A stretch of DNA of 64,000 nucleotides from Ampullaceana balthica (taxonomy: Eukaryota > Mollusca > Gastropoda > Lymnaeidae), in NCBI GenBank assembly GCA_944989445.1, contig CALYLW010000331.1, positions 1-64,000 of the forward strand. The letters are read 5' to 3'. Below the pieces are notes generated by a model. It worked only from the letters and a program-made list of their open reading frames with translations, did no database searches and was not told the origin of the DNA. A program made the translations under genes and the position numbers. Shown piece after piece: positions 12,474 through 24,399 of this stretch. Numbering within the stretch: position 1 is the stretch's first letter; each line of letters begins with the position of its first letter.

Positions 12474-13144
12474 TCTAATATATAAAGATGAAAGTTTGTT
12501 TGTTTGTTACCCATAGAATTCCACACCGTTGGACCTAGGGTGCTGAAATTTTGCATGGGACCCTCATTTGACCCGGGACAGGTCAAAGGCTATGTTTCAA
12601 CCCCAGGTGACCACCCCTAGGTTAAGGGGGTCCCATTATGTTGCTTTTTTGCTTATATGAGCTGTATAAAGATTAATGAAAATGAATTATTCTTGACAAA
12701 ACTTGGTATATACGTACGTGAGAGCCTTTATTAAAATTCTGTAGTGCACTGATCACCATAATGTCCATTTCTTAGGGGCCGGGGGCACGAAATGACTTTT
12801 TTCGGGTAATGTTTAAGATTTTATCCCCCATTCAATTTTATAAGATGTTGAGAAATAAAGAGATTAATTTCATTTATTCTTCTTAACAACAATAAATAGT
12901 TTTATTTAATTCACACTTCTTAGCATCAATAAACAGAATAGTAAATCAAGGTGACCCTGAGTAGGGTTAATTTACCCTAGGGGTGGTCACCTGGGGTTGA
13001 AACATAGCCTATGACCTGTCCCGGGTCAAATGAGGGTCCCATGCACAATTTCAGCACCCTAGGTCCAACGGTGTGGAATTATATTCTTTTTTTTTGAATC
13101 TGTTTACTATTTTTTAAATGGTGCACGTCGGGTACCCCAGCTAG
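12474..13144 (+). mobile_element. plus-strand Helitron-like element with internal inverted arms (copy E)
   Basis: The 5' end reads TCTAATATATAAA after an A, and the 3' end reads CGGGTACCCCAGCTAG before a T, matching Helitron rules. The 3' terminus resembles that of copies A-C (CGGGTAC followed by CTAG). Inside, about 120 bp at 12519-12640 is repeated in inverted orientation at about 12957-13081, which is not required of Helitrons. There is no coding sequence. An alternative reading is a foldback element, but A/T flanks without a duplication favour Helitron. Confidence 0.6.
12519..13081. repeat. long inverted repeat, ~120-bp arms
   Basis: The left arm (12519-12640) begins GAATTCCACACCGTTGGACC and the right arm (12957-13081) is its near-perfect reverse complement, ending GGTGTGGAATTATATTC. 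Only a few substitutions separate them, across a spacer of about 315 bases. The transcript would form a long hairpin. Confidence 0.9.
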
Positions 13145-14234
13145 TTGATGATAAAAAGCAGAGTATGGCATAAAGTATTAATAATAGCAAAAGATCTGTT
13201 CAAAAAAACTTAGTACAGTTTTAACATGTTTGATATAAACCCCTGTACAAAAGAGAATTAAAAATATATTGAAAATAAAATAAAAAAATTTTGAAAGTTC
13301 TTTTTGAGACCCCCCCCCCACATCCACCAACTCACCAAAAAAAAACACACACAGCAAAGCCAAAAAGCTGACTTCATTATTGCCTTTATGAAACAATATT
13401 GAAAAATTAACAAATAAAGAGTATTAAAAATGTTCAAGTTGATTAAAATTGAAACACGCATCATTGGAGGCTATTTTAAAAAAATGACAACATCACGTCT
13501 AAAGCTGTTTGCAAATTGAAACCCATTCAAAGTCGCCCCCCCCCACCCTCAACCCCCATTCCTACCACCCCCCCCCCAACCACCCATCTAATGAAGCGTA
13601 CCTAGTACCACGAATAGCGAACAATTTAAATGACGTTTTCACCGTGACTCACCAATCCATTATCAGTTTAATCCAGATTCAACCGCGTCTACCCCGCCCC
13701 ACGTCCAATTTAAATAACAATAAAAATAAAAAAGGGAAAGAATAATAATAATAAAAAACGAAAAAACTCTGAAATTTTGAGCCGCCATCACGCAACAATA
13801 AATGACGAGTTTTCTCATAAAATTTTCCGTCATATTTTTAGGGCTAACAAAATTTAATTACATTTTCCTCTTTATTACAAAACGGGAGGAGTTGAGGCGT
13901 TCGGACGGTGGGAGGAAAGTGGGTAGGGAGGGGTGAGGAGGAGGAGGTGGTATCGATCCTGACGGAATAATAAATGAAATTGCAGTTTTATGCGTGTGTC
14001 AAACAATAATTTTTGTTTCAAAATTAGACTTTTGTAATCCTCCAGTCATCCTTCTAGGCCTTCTCATTGCCGTTAAGATTTTTTTCCCCTCTCTGTTTTT
14101 AAAATGTATAAGGGCCGTGAGTTTTTCCTTTTTTTATTTTAAATTGTGGTTTTTACGTCTTTGTAAAGAAGGCTCTTCCAAATAAGTTACATGTGCGTGT
14201 GTATGTGAGTGTTTATTTGTGTGTGTGTGTGTGA
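13145..14234. other. non-genic stretch with C-rich runs
   Basis: No gene recognised. Notable are C-runs at 13311-13320, 13536-13545 and 13568-13578, and a purine-rich G stretch near 13900-13950. The AT-rich part at 13600-13860 is not repetitive within the window. Confidence 0.5.
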
Positions 14235-14257
14235 TTGAGAGAGAGAGAGAGGGAGAG

Positions 14258-14340
<83 letters not shown>
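14235..14340. repeat. (AG)n microsatellite
   Basis: About 105 bp of AG repeat preceded by a GT run, with a few interruptions. The opposite strand gives a meaningless Ser/Leu frame. Confidence 0.95.
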
Positions 14341-14344
<4 letters not shown>

Positions 14345-14508
14345 AAATTTGAACTTTGAAGATTAGAAAAGAAAAACAAAGATGTATTTAATCCCCACCT
14401 TACTCATTATTTCTCATCTCCACTGCAACCTATTAAATATATGATCCAAAAATCGCCAGTTGTGACGCCAATAACTTATCATGAGATGAACATCCAGCTC
14501 ATATGAAT

Positions 14509-14762
14509 GGTCAAACAGCAACCTGCAAACAAAACAACCTCCAACAGCCAAACAGCAACAAACAAACAAACTCCAACGGCCAAACAGCCACCAGCAAACA
14601 AACAACCTCCAACAGCCAAACAGCCACCAGAAAACAAAGAACATCCAACAGCCAGACAGCAACCAGCAAACAACCTCCAACAGCCAAATAGTGCCAGCAA
14701 ACAAACAACCTACAAGCCAAACAACCACTATCAAACAAACAACCCCCAACAGCCAAACAAAT
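14509..14762. repeat. CAA/CCAACAGCC minisatellite
   Basis: A degenerate tandem repeat built on CCTCCAACAGCCAAACAGC plus a CAAACA spacer, units about 22-45 bp. The strand shown is nearly free of G, so both strands keep open frames (Gln/Asn/Thr/Pro on one, Cys/Leu/Val on the other) that look coding but are not. Confidence 0.85.
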
Positions 14763-17327
14763 CCTTTTCCACCAAACTAGCCCCTTCCCCCAATTTCTAT
14801 TTTAAAATAAAAACTATATAAAAAGATCCCCAGCCAATTAAGCAAACTATCTCTTGACACACACTCAACCTAATCAACGACCCCTCTAAGTGTCGTTTGT
14901 TCGTTTGAAAAGAAAAAAAAAGGTCTCGATTTCAAAGCTGTACAGAATTTATTTTTATCTCTGCAAAATTTAAATCCCACCAACACACATGTAACATTCT
15001 TATCAAACTTTGCTGCGCCGTAGCTCTAAACTACTGCGCAACGGAGATAAAAATTTGAACCTAATACATTATTTTATTTTTAATAAAACAAAAAAATAAA
15101 AATTATTACGTCATCAAGTAGGGAGTAAAATACATAATCACTGCTGCATAACACGACCGACTCACTGTTTATAAATCGTAATAAAAAGGTTGAATTTCTA
15201 ATGCAAGTATTTTAATTATAATGAAGCTCGCTTTTACATCTCCTCATAATTTAAGACCCTGTTTTACAACCCCCATTACTGCACGTGCGGACGACCACTG
15301 ACGTCATTTAGTATTGATTCAGTAACAGAGTCGGCTGTTGCCTGGCCAGCATCCTATACAAATTTGAATTTTATTAGAGGGTTTTTTTCCCCCTCTCAAA
15401 CACAAGTAAACTTCTTATCACATCCATATAATAAATGAAACGAAAAAAAAAGAAACATTAAAGATTTCATAAGTTTTATCATTTAATTCTTTTTCCCCCG
15501 GAACCCAACAGAGCAAGATGACAGTTGTTTTATTTTTCGCTTCACCATTCGTGATCAAAACAAACAACATTCCAAATAAAGATTTGCACGTTTTTTTTCC
15601 TTCATATTAAAACAAAATATCTAAGCACACATAGACATTCAGGCTCATAAGAAAAATAAGGCGAAACAAATTAACGCAACTGTAAAACTCAGATTTTACA
15701 ATCTTCATTAAGTTCCGAAACGATCGATATTTTCATGTTTATATAACACATACACTTAAAGGAATTGATTTTTTAATACAATTTTTTTTTCTTTTTTATT
15801 TCCGTTTTTAACACACACAAACACACACAATTTAAAAAAAAATCTCTTTACATTCGTTCTCTTTCTTTCTTTTTTAAAAACTCCCAAAGACACACAAGAT
15901 AAAAATTCTTCTTTACATTTCATGATTTCATCCTCTCGCCCCTATTCTTAAACTAAGCGCCCCGTCCATCCTCCCCACCCCTTGCCAAAATAGCGACCCC
16001 CTTCCAACCACCGCCCCCTCCCCAACGAACCCCTGGCTACTGGCGTGGCAGGCCATAACTTTTTCTCAAATTTCCCAAATATCTCAGATTCCGTCCCCCT
16101 TCAGAAATTTAATACATTGCTTTGAAAAAATAACTGAATTTATTCTGAGGGACACCGTTTGTGAAAAAAAATCGATATTTTTCATTTTACTCCCCAAAAG
16201 AAATAACTGCAAATGACATTCTGGGAGCGCGTGAAATATTATGAGTAAAAACTGGGAGGTCATTCGGATGGCGTCCGAAAGCTGCCGGATCTGGGTACAA
16301 GGAGGAAATTGCTTGTTTTGTTGGTGGATATTAAAATCTGGACGGAGTCTTTTCATGCAAGAAATATTTTATTAAGCTAACACCAAAAACAAAAATGGCC
16401 TCCAGGCTTTGGAGCCAAATTGAGAGAGGAATTATTCAGCCCGATATTCCTTTTTAAAATTGTATTCTTTTCCCCCCAAACCGTACGAGATATTACAGGC
16501 CGTATCTTCAACGAGAGCTTTCGAAAGTTAAGGTAGCGAAACACTTGTGGCTTTATCTCCGAGTCAAAAGATTTGCAAGAAGTTAACCAAGAGCTAAGTG
16601 TTGATCAGTTAATAAACGCATCAAATATAAGGACACCCATTTTCCGTTATTTTTTTTTAGGTTGCTCTAAATAAACATTTTAAAAAATCGATTTACTAAC
16701 AAATTCATCAAATTTTGAAAGATTAAAATTTCTCCAAAGACTAAGCTGAGTATCAAATATAATCGCCAAGGAGAGGGCTTTAAAAAAACAGTAGACCGAA
16801 AAAAACTCAAACACACATTTTCGGCATTGCTGGTGAAAGTTTGACAATAAAGTGTTGAATGAACTCAAACCTAGTTATTTCTAGACATACTTGTGTGACA
16901 TTACAGAGCAATGTATCCCGAATTTTATCAAAAGCACGCTCGCAGTGCAGACATAAACAGACTTGTTTATTTAAATGCTCTTCAATTCATGCATTGAGAC
17001 GCAATTCTCCATCAACAGTGCGCATTGGATAAGTCAACAGCAAACCGAACAACAAAACAATTACTTAAATTTACATTTCCAATGACTAAAAGGAGGCTAC
17101 GTGTAAAGTGTCAAGTCTAACATAGACATCGGGAGGCTGAAATAAAGGAAACTGCCCATGAAATATTTCATTTTTACTGCGGATAAATTTAAGAGATTTA
17201 ATTTCTTTAATCGGGAGTTTTATATTTCATCCGAAGCTATAAAATAAATAATATGTGTTGATGAACAAGAGTCAAATGGGGAACTATAATTCAATTTTTT
17301 AATTATTTTTTTTATTTCTTTTTTTTC
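14763..17327. other. non-genic stretch
   Basis: AT-rich DNA with C-rich segments near 15940-16030. No protein similarity on either strand. A TGACGTCA palindrome lies at 15299-15306. Confidence 0.5.
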
Positions 17328-17540
17328 AGTCCCATAACATCGTGGTCGTTATAACCCCGTAGTCGTAGGGGGTTCGAATGTTTCAATTAGAACATACTCG
17401 GGCTTGATAGACCTGGCGGCGACTATCCCTCTCCAGGTCAGCGGATGACTTTCTTAGTATAGTCATTCATCAACATTTTTATAGTGGCTTTAACGTGGAA
17501 TCGATCCCACGCCCCTCAGCTTGTGAGGCGAGCGCACTAT
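17328..17540 (-). mobile_element. tRNA-derived SINE, family 2 (minus copy)
   Basis: Reverse-complemented, this begins with a tRNA-like head reading GTGCGCTCGCCTCACAAGCT, has a pol III B-box-like GGGATCGATTCC, a non-tRNA body with GATGAATGACTAT and CCGCTGACCTGGAGAG, and ends TTATGGGAC followed by an A-rich tail. A second copy lies in the opposite orientation at 27432-27645. The two differ by scattered substitutions and small indels, as dispersed SINE copies do. Confidence 0.85.
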
Positions 17541-17692
17541 TGACTTCGCTAATAAATTGTTAAGTGCCTTTTTTGCCTAAAAATACCGTAAATATTTTGA
17601 GGTTGGTTAATTCAGTTGCAATAGATACATATTAGTTCTGTCCATCTCAATTATACAAAAGTAACAACAAAATCTCACGCTTAGCTCTTCAA
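17541..17692. other. short non-genic spacer with TSD
   Basis: Ordinary AT-rich DNA; its last nine bases (17684-17692, GCTCTTCAA) are the left target duplication of the next element. Confidence 0.5.
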
Positions 17693-18259
17693 GGTAATCC
17701 TGTAGTTTCTACACGTATATTATTTCACAGCGAAAATTAATTTTCTCGTGAGAACTTACGTTTTTTATTTATTAAATGCATTATTATATTAGTCTTTTTT
17801 AATTTCTAAGGCATTTTTTCGGCTCTCAACAGTAAATAGTCTAATCGTGATGCAACCATTTTGTTTATCCATCAGTCTACTTGTATGATTGTCCAAGTGA
17901 GATGCAAAATGGAAATTTCTCACTTACAAACAAACAAAATAAGAATCAAACATGTAGTAACGAAATAAAAAATGAAATTGTCTTCAAAATATTTATTTAT
18001 CTTCTGAGAACATTAAAATACATGAAAAATACCTTTTAAAAAACATTTTAAGTCAGTAAATTTCTTTTAGCATGGGTCGAGCCAGGTAAAAAAACATCTG
18101 GCAAATAGTTCACTAGGTAAACAAAATGGACGTTTCGTGACTAGATTATGTATTATATAGAGCCGATAAAATGTCTGTAATAAATTAAAAAAGTAAGTTC
18201 TCACGAGAAAAATAAATTTCTCTGTGAAATAGTATACGTGTAGAAACTGCAGGATTACC
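17693..18259. mobile_element. MITE with ~100-bp terminal inverted repeats, copy 1
   Basis: Starts GGTAATCCTGTAGTTTCTAC and ends with the reverse complement of nearly the same sequence; pairing extends about 100 bp inward. Flanks GCTCTTCAA and GCTGTTCAA (18260-18268) look like a 9-bp duplication with one change. A second copy is at 56593-57261. Long TIRs with 8-9-bp duplications suggest a Mutator-like non-autonomous element; hAT is possible. No coding sequence. Confidence 0.75.
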
Positions 18260-18268
18260 GCTGTTCAA

Positions 18269-18885
18269 AATTAAGTTCTCAATCCCAAAACGTTTGTTTG
18301 CCCTAGGCCATGTCCCCAACGCACCCTAAAAATAGCATATATAATTATTTTTTTTAAAAAACAACAATCTTTTGACTATCAAGCTTATGTTATACATTTA
18401 GTCTCCCATATTACCGCCTCTCTCGTATTTGCGCTCCACTGACCCTGATTATCAAGCCAACCCAACGTATGTATGTATGTACATAAACCAACTCGGTTAA
18501 TTTCGTTTAAATAAGACATGTCGTGTTTGTACTGCTGTAGATCCGTGCTTAAGCTCCATTCTCCTTTTTTTTTACACTAACAAAATACATTAGGGAAGTG
18601 AATAATTCATGTGAATTTGAAAAATAGGTCGGCTAAACCAATTTGTCGACTTCTGTTCTTAAAATTAGTGTTCATTCTTCATTTTAACGTTATTTGAGGA
18701 GAAAAAAAATTGAAACAGTATGGCTGGAATGATCTGGGAAATGGATTGACGTGTCTTATTCTTGTGTATTTTTTTTCAAATCAACGGTAAATTTGTTTCA
18801 GGCTGTGGGAGGGAGGGGGTGCATTAAAAATATAAAAAAAATTAAAAGGCAATTAATAAGTAATAAAATAAAATATGTAGAGTTA
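18269..18885. other. non-genic stretch
   Basis: AT-rich DNA without gene or repeat signals beyond short T and A runs. Confidence 0.5.
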
Positions 18886-19128
18886 AAAAAATCATTGGCT
18901 GGTCCCAAAGTCCAGACTTACATTTAAATTTAGCAAAACGTTAAAAAAATCATTCAATATAATAAGGCTTTCTTGGGTTTTAGAAGAGTTTTTAAAAAAA
19001 ATCATTGCCTCGTCCCAAAGTCCAGACTTACATTTAAATTGAGCAAAACGTAAAAAAAATATTTTTAAAATAAAAAATAAAATAAAAAATCATTCAACAT
19101 AATAAGGCTGTCTTGGGTTTTAAGAGCT
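18886..19128 (+). repeat. two-copy tandem duplication (~110 bp)
   Basis: 18886-18991 and 18995-19128 share the blocks CCCAAAGTCCAGACTTACAT, GCAAAACGT and ATAATAAGGCT followed by TCTTGGGTTTT. The second copy has extra A-rich sequence in the middle. Confidence 0.85.
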
Positions 19129-19264
19129 TTGTAGTGGGTAGGCAAACATGTAAACTTGCATTTATATATTGAAGAGAAGAGGGGTAATGAAGTCAGATTT
19201 CTATTTCTCCCGATGACCTGCTGTTGTGCTCAATCGTCTCGTATTCATTGCAAACCTTTGGAGC

Positions 19265-19925
19265 ATTCTGCCTTTTGCGTATCATCCGGTCATTTCTCTA
19301 GGATCCGGTTGTGCGGCATCCAGTCGTTTCTGTGACATCCGGGCATTTATTTATTTATTATGTACGCTTATATATCGCGCGGTACCCGGCCTACAGCTGG
19401 GATGGCTACACTTAATTTATTTTTTTTTAATTGAGTAATGTCGACATTACACACCAGTGTTCTAAAACATACACAACATAATGTAACATTATCAGGCCTC
19501 CAAAGTTCATCCACATCAGTGCACCATGTGTGACATCCGATCATGCATGTAACATTTTGATAACACCCAGTCGTGTCTATAACACCTGTTAATTAGTGTG
19601 ATATTATGTCTTTTGTGTATTATACTGTTATTCCCATACAATCCTGCATGACATTTGTGTGCCATCCTGTCATCTATTTACCATCATGCCATCTGTGTAC
19701 CATCCTGTCGTTTTTTTAAAAACAATCATGCCATTTGCATATCGTCTTGCATGATAGCTGTGAACGAACCATCTTGTCATTTCTATTACATCCTGTCATT
19801 TGTGTACCATTCTTTAATTTCTATACCCTCCCGTCATTCGTATACCGTCCTGCATGACATGTGTGAACCATGTTTCCTTTGCTTACCATCGTCATCTGCA
19901 TATCATCCTGCATGACATAATGCGT
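19265..19925. repeat. degenerate ~22-bp minisatellite
   Basis: Loose repetition of a unit resembling TGTGTACCATCCTGTCATTT, interrupted at about 19345-19500 by unrelated sequence. The units are too diverged for a precise count. Confidence 0.65.
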
Positions 19926-19949
19926 GTTATTTTCGTACCATGATTATAT

Positions 19950-20215
19950 TAGTCCAGCCTCCTAACTTTCCTCAAAGCTGAGATATTCAACACAAAAACA
20001 CTTAGCTGCGGTGAAATCCAAGTATTTTATTATTATTTCGTTTTATTCGTTTCATTTGTGTACTATTTGTCCGTTGAGGCCGGCTCTTTGCCGAAACGTT
20101 CGCTGTTGTGTTACGTCCTGTCAGGCCTACTAATACCCTTTTTTATGTTATACATTTACCTATTTAAAAGCCTGATTGCAGTCTCACTCCCATTACTTGA
20201 TATTCAACCCAAAAG
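19950..20215 (+). repeat. dispersed foldback-type repeat, copy 1
   Basis: Shares about 170 bp with 47660-47850, including TTTGCCGAAACGTTCGCTGT, TTACGTCCTGTCAGG and GTTATACA. An internal 20-bp piece (AGCTGCGGTGAAATCC) is inverted between the copies. The left inverted arm seen in the other copy is barely recognisable here. The element type is unknown. Confidence 0.6.
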
Positions 20216-21489
20216 GTCACTGGACATTTTTTAAATAAAAATCCCTTTAACATATCAGCCAAATACGCTCAAATACTAAAAGTTTACCTCAAATGACCCC
20301 ACGAACTGAAGCAGGTCCCCCAATCGACCCCGGATGACCTATCGTCCGTGAAGGCCATCATCTGACCAACAGAATCGTTGTCCAGGCAAGTCCACAACAC
20401 ACACACACACTCCAGTGCAGCACTGTGTGCACGCCTTATGATACAACTCCTTAAATTATAATTGACGCGGTCACCATGGCAACCGTTCCGTGATTAGGAT
20501 CCGTAAACTTTTATTATGACTATTAAGATTGCAATTCATACGGGATATACACGTCGGGATGGGGGGGGGGAGGGGGTTGAAGGGTTTAAAGGGTGTGTTG
20601 GGTGAAAAGTGGGGGCGCAAAAGGGGGGGGGGAGAACGGGGCATTTGTGTGCTATAGATTAGATTAAATAATCATAAATCCATAATGGACAGTGGCTAAG
20701 AACCGGGGTGTAGAGGGACGGTAACAAGAGGTGCCATAGAGGGAGATAACTGGCGTTGGCATAGGGGGACATAACAAGAAGTCTTAAAGGGATATAACAA
20801 AAGATGTCAAAGAAGGAGATGACAGGGGTTGGTACAGAGGGATATGACGTGGGGGGGGGGTAGTTACAGATAGAGAGAGACACATAGAGAGATGCTATTA
20901 AACTTCATACACGGGACCTTATTTTTTTTTAAAGATGTTATAATTAAATCAGGAATTTCTTGCTTTGGTTGGACTGTCCAAGGTGTGTCTTTGCGGGTTG
21001 TGGTTGAGGGTGGACAGTGCTGTGAGTGTAGTTAATATCTGGTGGTTTTTTATAAATATGTTCTTATATTTATATATATATATATCATAAATATGCTTGG
21101 CCATCACTAACTTCTAAATTATTTTTAAGCATTTTATTTTAATATTCTAAAATCTTCATGTCTTTTTTTTAAATAGAGCAAACGGAACTCTTGCTGTGTT
21201 TTTAATAATAATATCGTTCAGAAGATTTTACGTGTCTTATGTTCTTAAATTTTTATTTTTTTTTAAATTGAAATTTAACCCCCCAGAAAATTCCGGTGAC
21301 TGGTCAGGGGCTGAAAATATTTCCAATTTCTACGATGCCAGTCATAGAACTTGAGACGATGTCCAGCGATTTTCAGGTACCTAAAAGGAATAAATTAAAT
21401 TATATATAGCGCAGGCACAATGGGAGAATCACTGTGTGGGAGAAATAGTGTTTTGTTTTAAACGTATGTAATAATTGTGAGTGTAGAGA
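20216..21489. other. non-genic stretch
   Basis: G-runs at 20560-20575 and 20621-20633 flank a loosely repetitive purine-rich stretch (about 20700-20890, units with GAGATAACA-like cores). Nothing coding recognised. Confidence 0.5.
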
Positions 21490-22515
21490 TAATGGTGTAA
21501 AAGGATGGGAGGGTAGAGGTTATAGTTTAAGGAGATGGGAGGGTAGAGGTTATGGTTTGAGAGAATGGGGGGTAGAGGTAAGGCCGTGAGAGAATGGGAG
21601 GGTAGAGGTTATGCCGTGAGAGAATGGGAGGGTAGAGGTTATGGTGTGAGAGAATGGGAGGGTAGAAGTTATGGTGTGAGGAGATGGGAGGGTAGAGGTT
21701 AGGCCGTGAGAGAATGGGAGGGTAGAGGTTATGCCGTGAGAGAATGGGAGGGTAGAAGTTTTGATGTGAGGAGATGGGAGGGTAGAAGTTATGGTGTGAG
21801 GAGATGGGAGGTTTGAGGATAGGCCGTGAGAGAATGGGGGGGTAGAGGTTATGCCGTGAGAGAATGGGAGGGTAGAAGTTTTGGTGTGAGGAGATGGGAG
21901 GGTAGAGGTTAGGCCGTGAGAGAATGGGAGGGTAGAGGTTATGCCGTGAGAGAATGGGAGGGTAGAGGTTATGGTGTGAGAGAATGGGAGGGTAGAGGTT
22001 ACGGTGGAGAGGATGGGAGAGTAGAGGTTATGGTGTGAGAGAATTCGGAGGGTAGAGGTTATGGTGTGAGGGGATGGGAGGGTAGAGGTTATGGTGTGAG
22101 GGGATGGGAGGTTAGAGGTTAGAGTGTGAGCGAATGGGGGGGTAGAGGTTAGGGTGTGAGGGAATGGGAGGGTAGAGGTTATGGTGTGAAGGGATGGGAG
22201 GGTAGAGGTTATGGTGTGAGGGGATGGGAGGGTAGAGGTTATGTTGTGAGAGAATGGGAGGGTATAGGTTATGGTGTGAGGGGATGGGAGGGTAGAGGTT
22301 AAAGTGTGAGAGAATGGGAGGGTAGAGGTTATGGTGTGAGAGGATGGGAGGGTAGAGGTTAAAGTGTGAGGTGATGGGATGGTAGAGGTTATAGTGTGAG
22401 GGGATGGGAGGGTAGAGGTTATGCCGTGAGAGAATGGGATGGTAGAGGTTATGGTGTGAGGAGATGGGAGGGTAGAGGTTATGGTGTGACGTTATGGGAG
22501 GGATTGGGTGCAGGC
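21490..22515 (+). repeat. 30-bp G-rich minisatellite, ~34 copies
   Basis: Units of 30 bp, consensus close to GAATGGGAGGGTAGAGGTTA plus TGGTGTGAGA, repeat for about 1 kb almost without phase change; one 1-base loss and one 1-base gain near 22010-22050 cancel out. Variants with AGGCCGTGAG recur at 21581, 21701, 21821 and 21911, so part of the array amplified as 120-bp (four-unit) blocks. Because 30 is a multiple of three, frames stay open with a 10-residue period; I do not regard them as protein. Confidence 0.95.
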
Positions 22516-24009
22516 GACTATCTTCGCGGGTACTTTAAGGAATTGTTCACCATACATTTTAGGAGTTGGGTGGTGCCATGGTTGAAATAATATACAGGAT
22601 GGAAATAAAAGTGGATCCTATGAGTTTCCTTTAAAAAAAGAGTGTGTGTGTGGGGGGGGGGTAGATTCTAAATTGATCGAGAGGGGTAGCTAGGCGGAAT
22701 AATAATACGGCTTTGGCCGAAATGGAAAGAGAATCGATTGGTTTTTAAAATATGGTGGTCAAGCCGGCCAGTAGCCGAGTTAATGAGTGGTCGCTAGCAG
22801 ACTCATTTCCTTGTCATAGGCCACACTATTTGCATAATGGTTTCTACTTGAGGGCCCGTCTCCATATGTGGTCAAGATCTACACTCAAAAAGAGGCCCGG
22901 GCTCAAACAATAGGCAGGAGGAGGATTGGGAGGGGGAGCCGGTGTGGGGGGTGGGGGTTGGGGTGGAAGGAGGGAGGGCCAGGCGAAAGGACCCCACTGT
23001 TGAATATTCTCTTTAATTTCATATCTTGACTTTGAAAATCGATCGCAAGGCCGGTCCGGCCGGGTGTAAGACTGGCGAGGGGGTCAGAGGTCAGCCCTCG
23101 CTAGCCTCAAGCTTTGGAGAGTATTGACTCGTGTTGCTACTATTGTTATGTTTCAAGAAAATGAAACCGGAGAGCGCTGCCCATATGTTGTAAATCATAC
23201 GGAGGGCATCTTGGAAGTTTTAGTGTTGTAAAGTTGAAAATTTTATATTGAACAAATATATTTTAGGTATTATTTCTGCATTGTCTACGAATACGAAAAC
23301 AGGGTAAATTGCATTTTTGGCTCCTCGTAAAGGATATTTGACATGTCAGTTACTCACATGTATATCTATTATGGATCCTTACCAAGGTCAAAATGAACAC
23401 CTTTTGAAAATGTCTTTTTTTAAAAAATCCAATTTATAATAAAAATAAATAGAAGCCACACCTTTGTGTTACAAATTTTTTCATAAATATTTGTTAATGT
23501 GTTTCAGGCGATCTCTCTATATAGATTGTTATGGTGTCCTACGTTCTTTATTACATTTATTGTAAATAGAACGTACAGATCGTATTGCCTTGTTGACTCA
23601 TAATTATGAATTATCAAAGCTATTTCTACATTTTATAAGTGTTTTTTTTCCCCCGGCATTATATCGCACTGATTCTTTAATAAGGGAAAATAAACAACCT
23701 ATAAATCTTGTTGACCAGTGACTGCAGTGAAAATAATTATATTCGTTTTATTGTTTCCCGCCTTTGTACATTTGAAGTTGTTACATCAAGCATCCACGTT
23801 AAATGTCCACATGCCCTTTGTCTTTGGCCGAAATAAGGTCAGCATGTGAAAGAGGTCTACAAATAATCAGTCAATCTATCTGAATAATTGTACTCGCAAC
23901 ATTCACGGGTAATTCGGCTCTAACACAAAGACGTTTGAGAAGGTCTCGTTTCAAGAAGTAATCACACGTCTCAGAGATGGCCCAGTTGCTGTAAAGTCAC
24001 GATATTCTA
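22516..24009. other. non-genic stretch
   Basis: Contains G-rich DNA (22651-22662, 22916-22980) and a perfect direct repeat of nuclear-receptor half-sites at 23081-23093 (GGGTCA-G-AGGTCA). No gene recognised. Confidence 0.5.
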
Positions 24010-24017
24010 TCGCAAAT

Positions 24018-24315
24018 AGGGGACGCGGTGGTCGAGTGGCAGCGCACTGGACTGTCGTACCGATGGTCACGGGTTCGAATCCGTGTGAAGGCAAGGGTTT
24101 GTTCCCGGGGCCTAGGGCGTCCCTGAGTCACCCCGCTCCGAATGGGTACCTAACACTACATGTAGTTAGGCGGCTGGGTAATGCGTGGAAACCACAAAGC
24201 CGTGGCCTGTGAACGCTGCATCACTTGCCAACAGATCATCTGTCATGGTCTGTGGACGCAACTATCTTCTGCATAGAAGGAGCGTCTGTATAGATAAGAA
24301 GAAGATAAGAAATAT
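24018..24315 (+). mobile_element. tRNA-derived SINE, family 1 (full copy)
   Basis: The head is tRNA-like with an A box (GGTCGAGTGG at about 24033) and a perfect B box (GGTTCGAATCC at about 24071). The body includes GGCTGGGTAATGCGTGGAA and GTGGCCTGTGAACGCTGC. The tail reads CGCAACTATCTTCTGCATAG then GAAGGAGCG and ATAAGAAG repeats. A 5'-truncated copy is at 55479-55757. The tail segment recurs at the 3' end of the LINE at 62245-63480, indicating which reverse transcriptase could mobilise it. Confidence 0.9.
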
Positions 24316-24399
24316 GATTGACACCGAATGAAAAATTATTGATATGTGCATATATCAATATACATAATTTGCAATCTCTGTCACGTCTTTAGTGTCTGT

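Noticed and set aside
22396..22590. Protein with a 10-residue repeat
   Set aside because: The 30-bp minisatellite unit is a multiple of three, so a periodic frame is automatic; there is no start context or flanking coding signal.
24018..24110. A possible tRNA gene with perfect B box
   Set aside because: The tRNA-like part continues into a body and tail shared with another locus, so it is a SINE head; the 3' half of the acceptor stem is missing.
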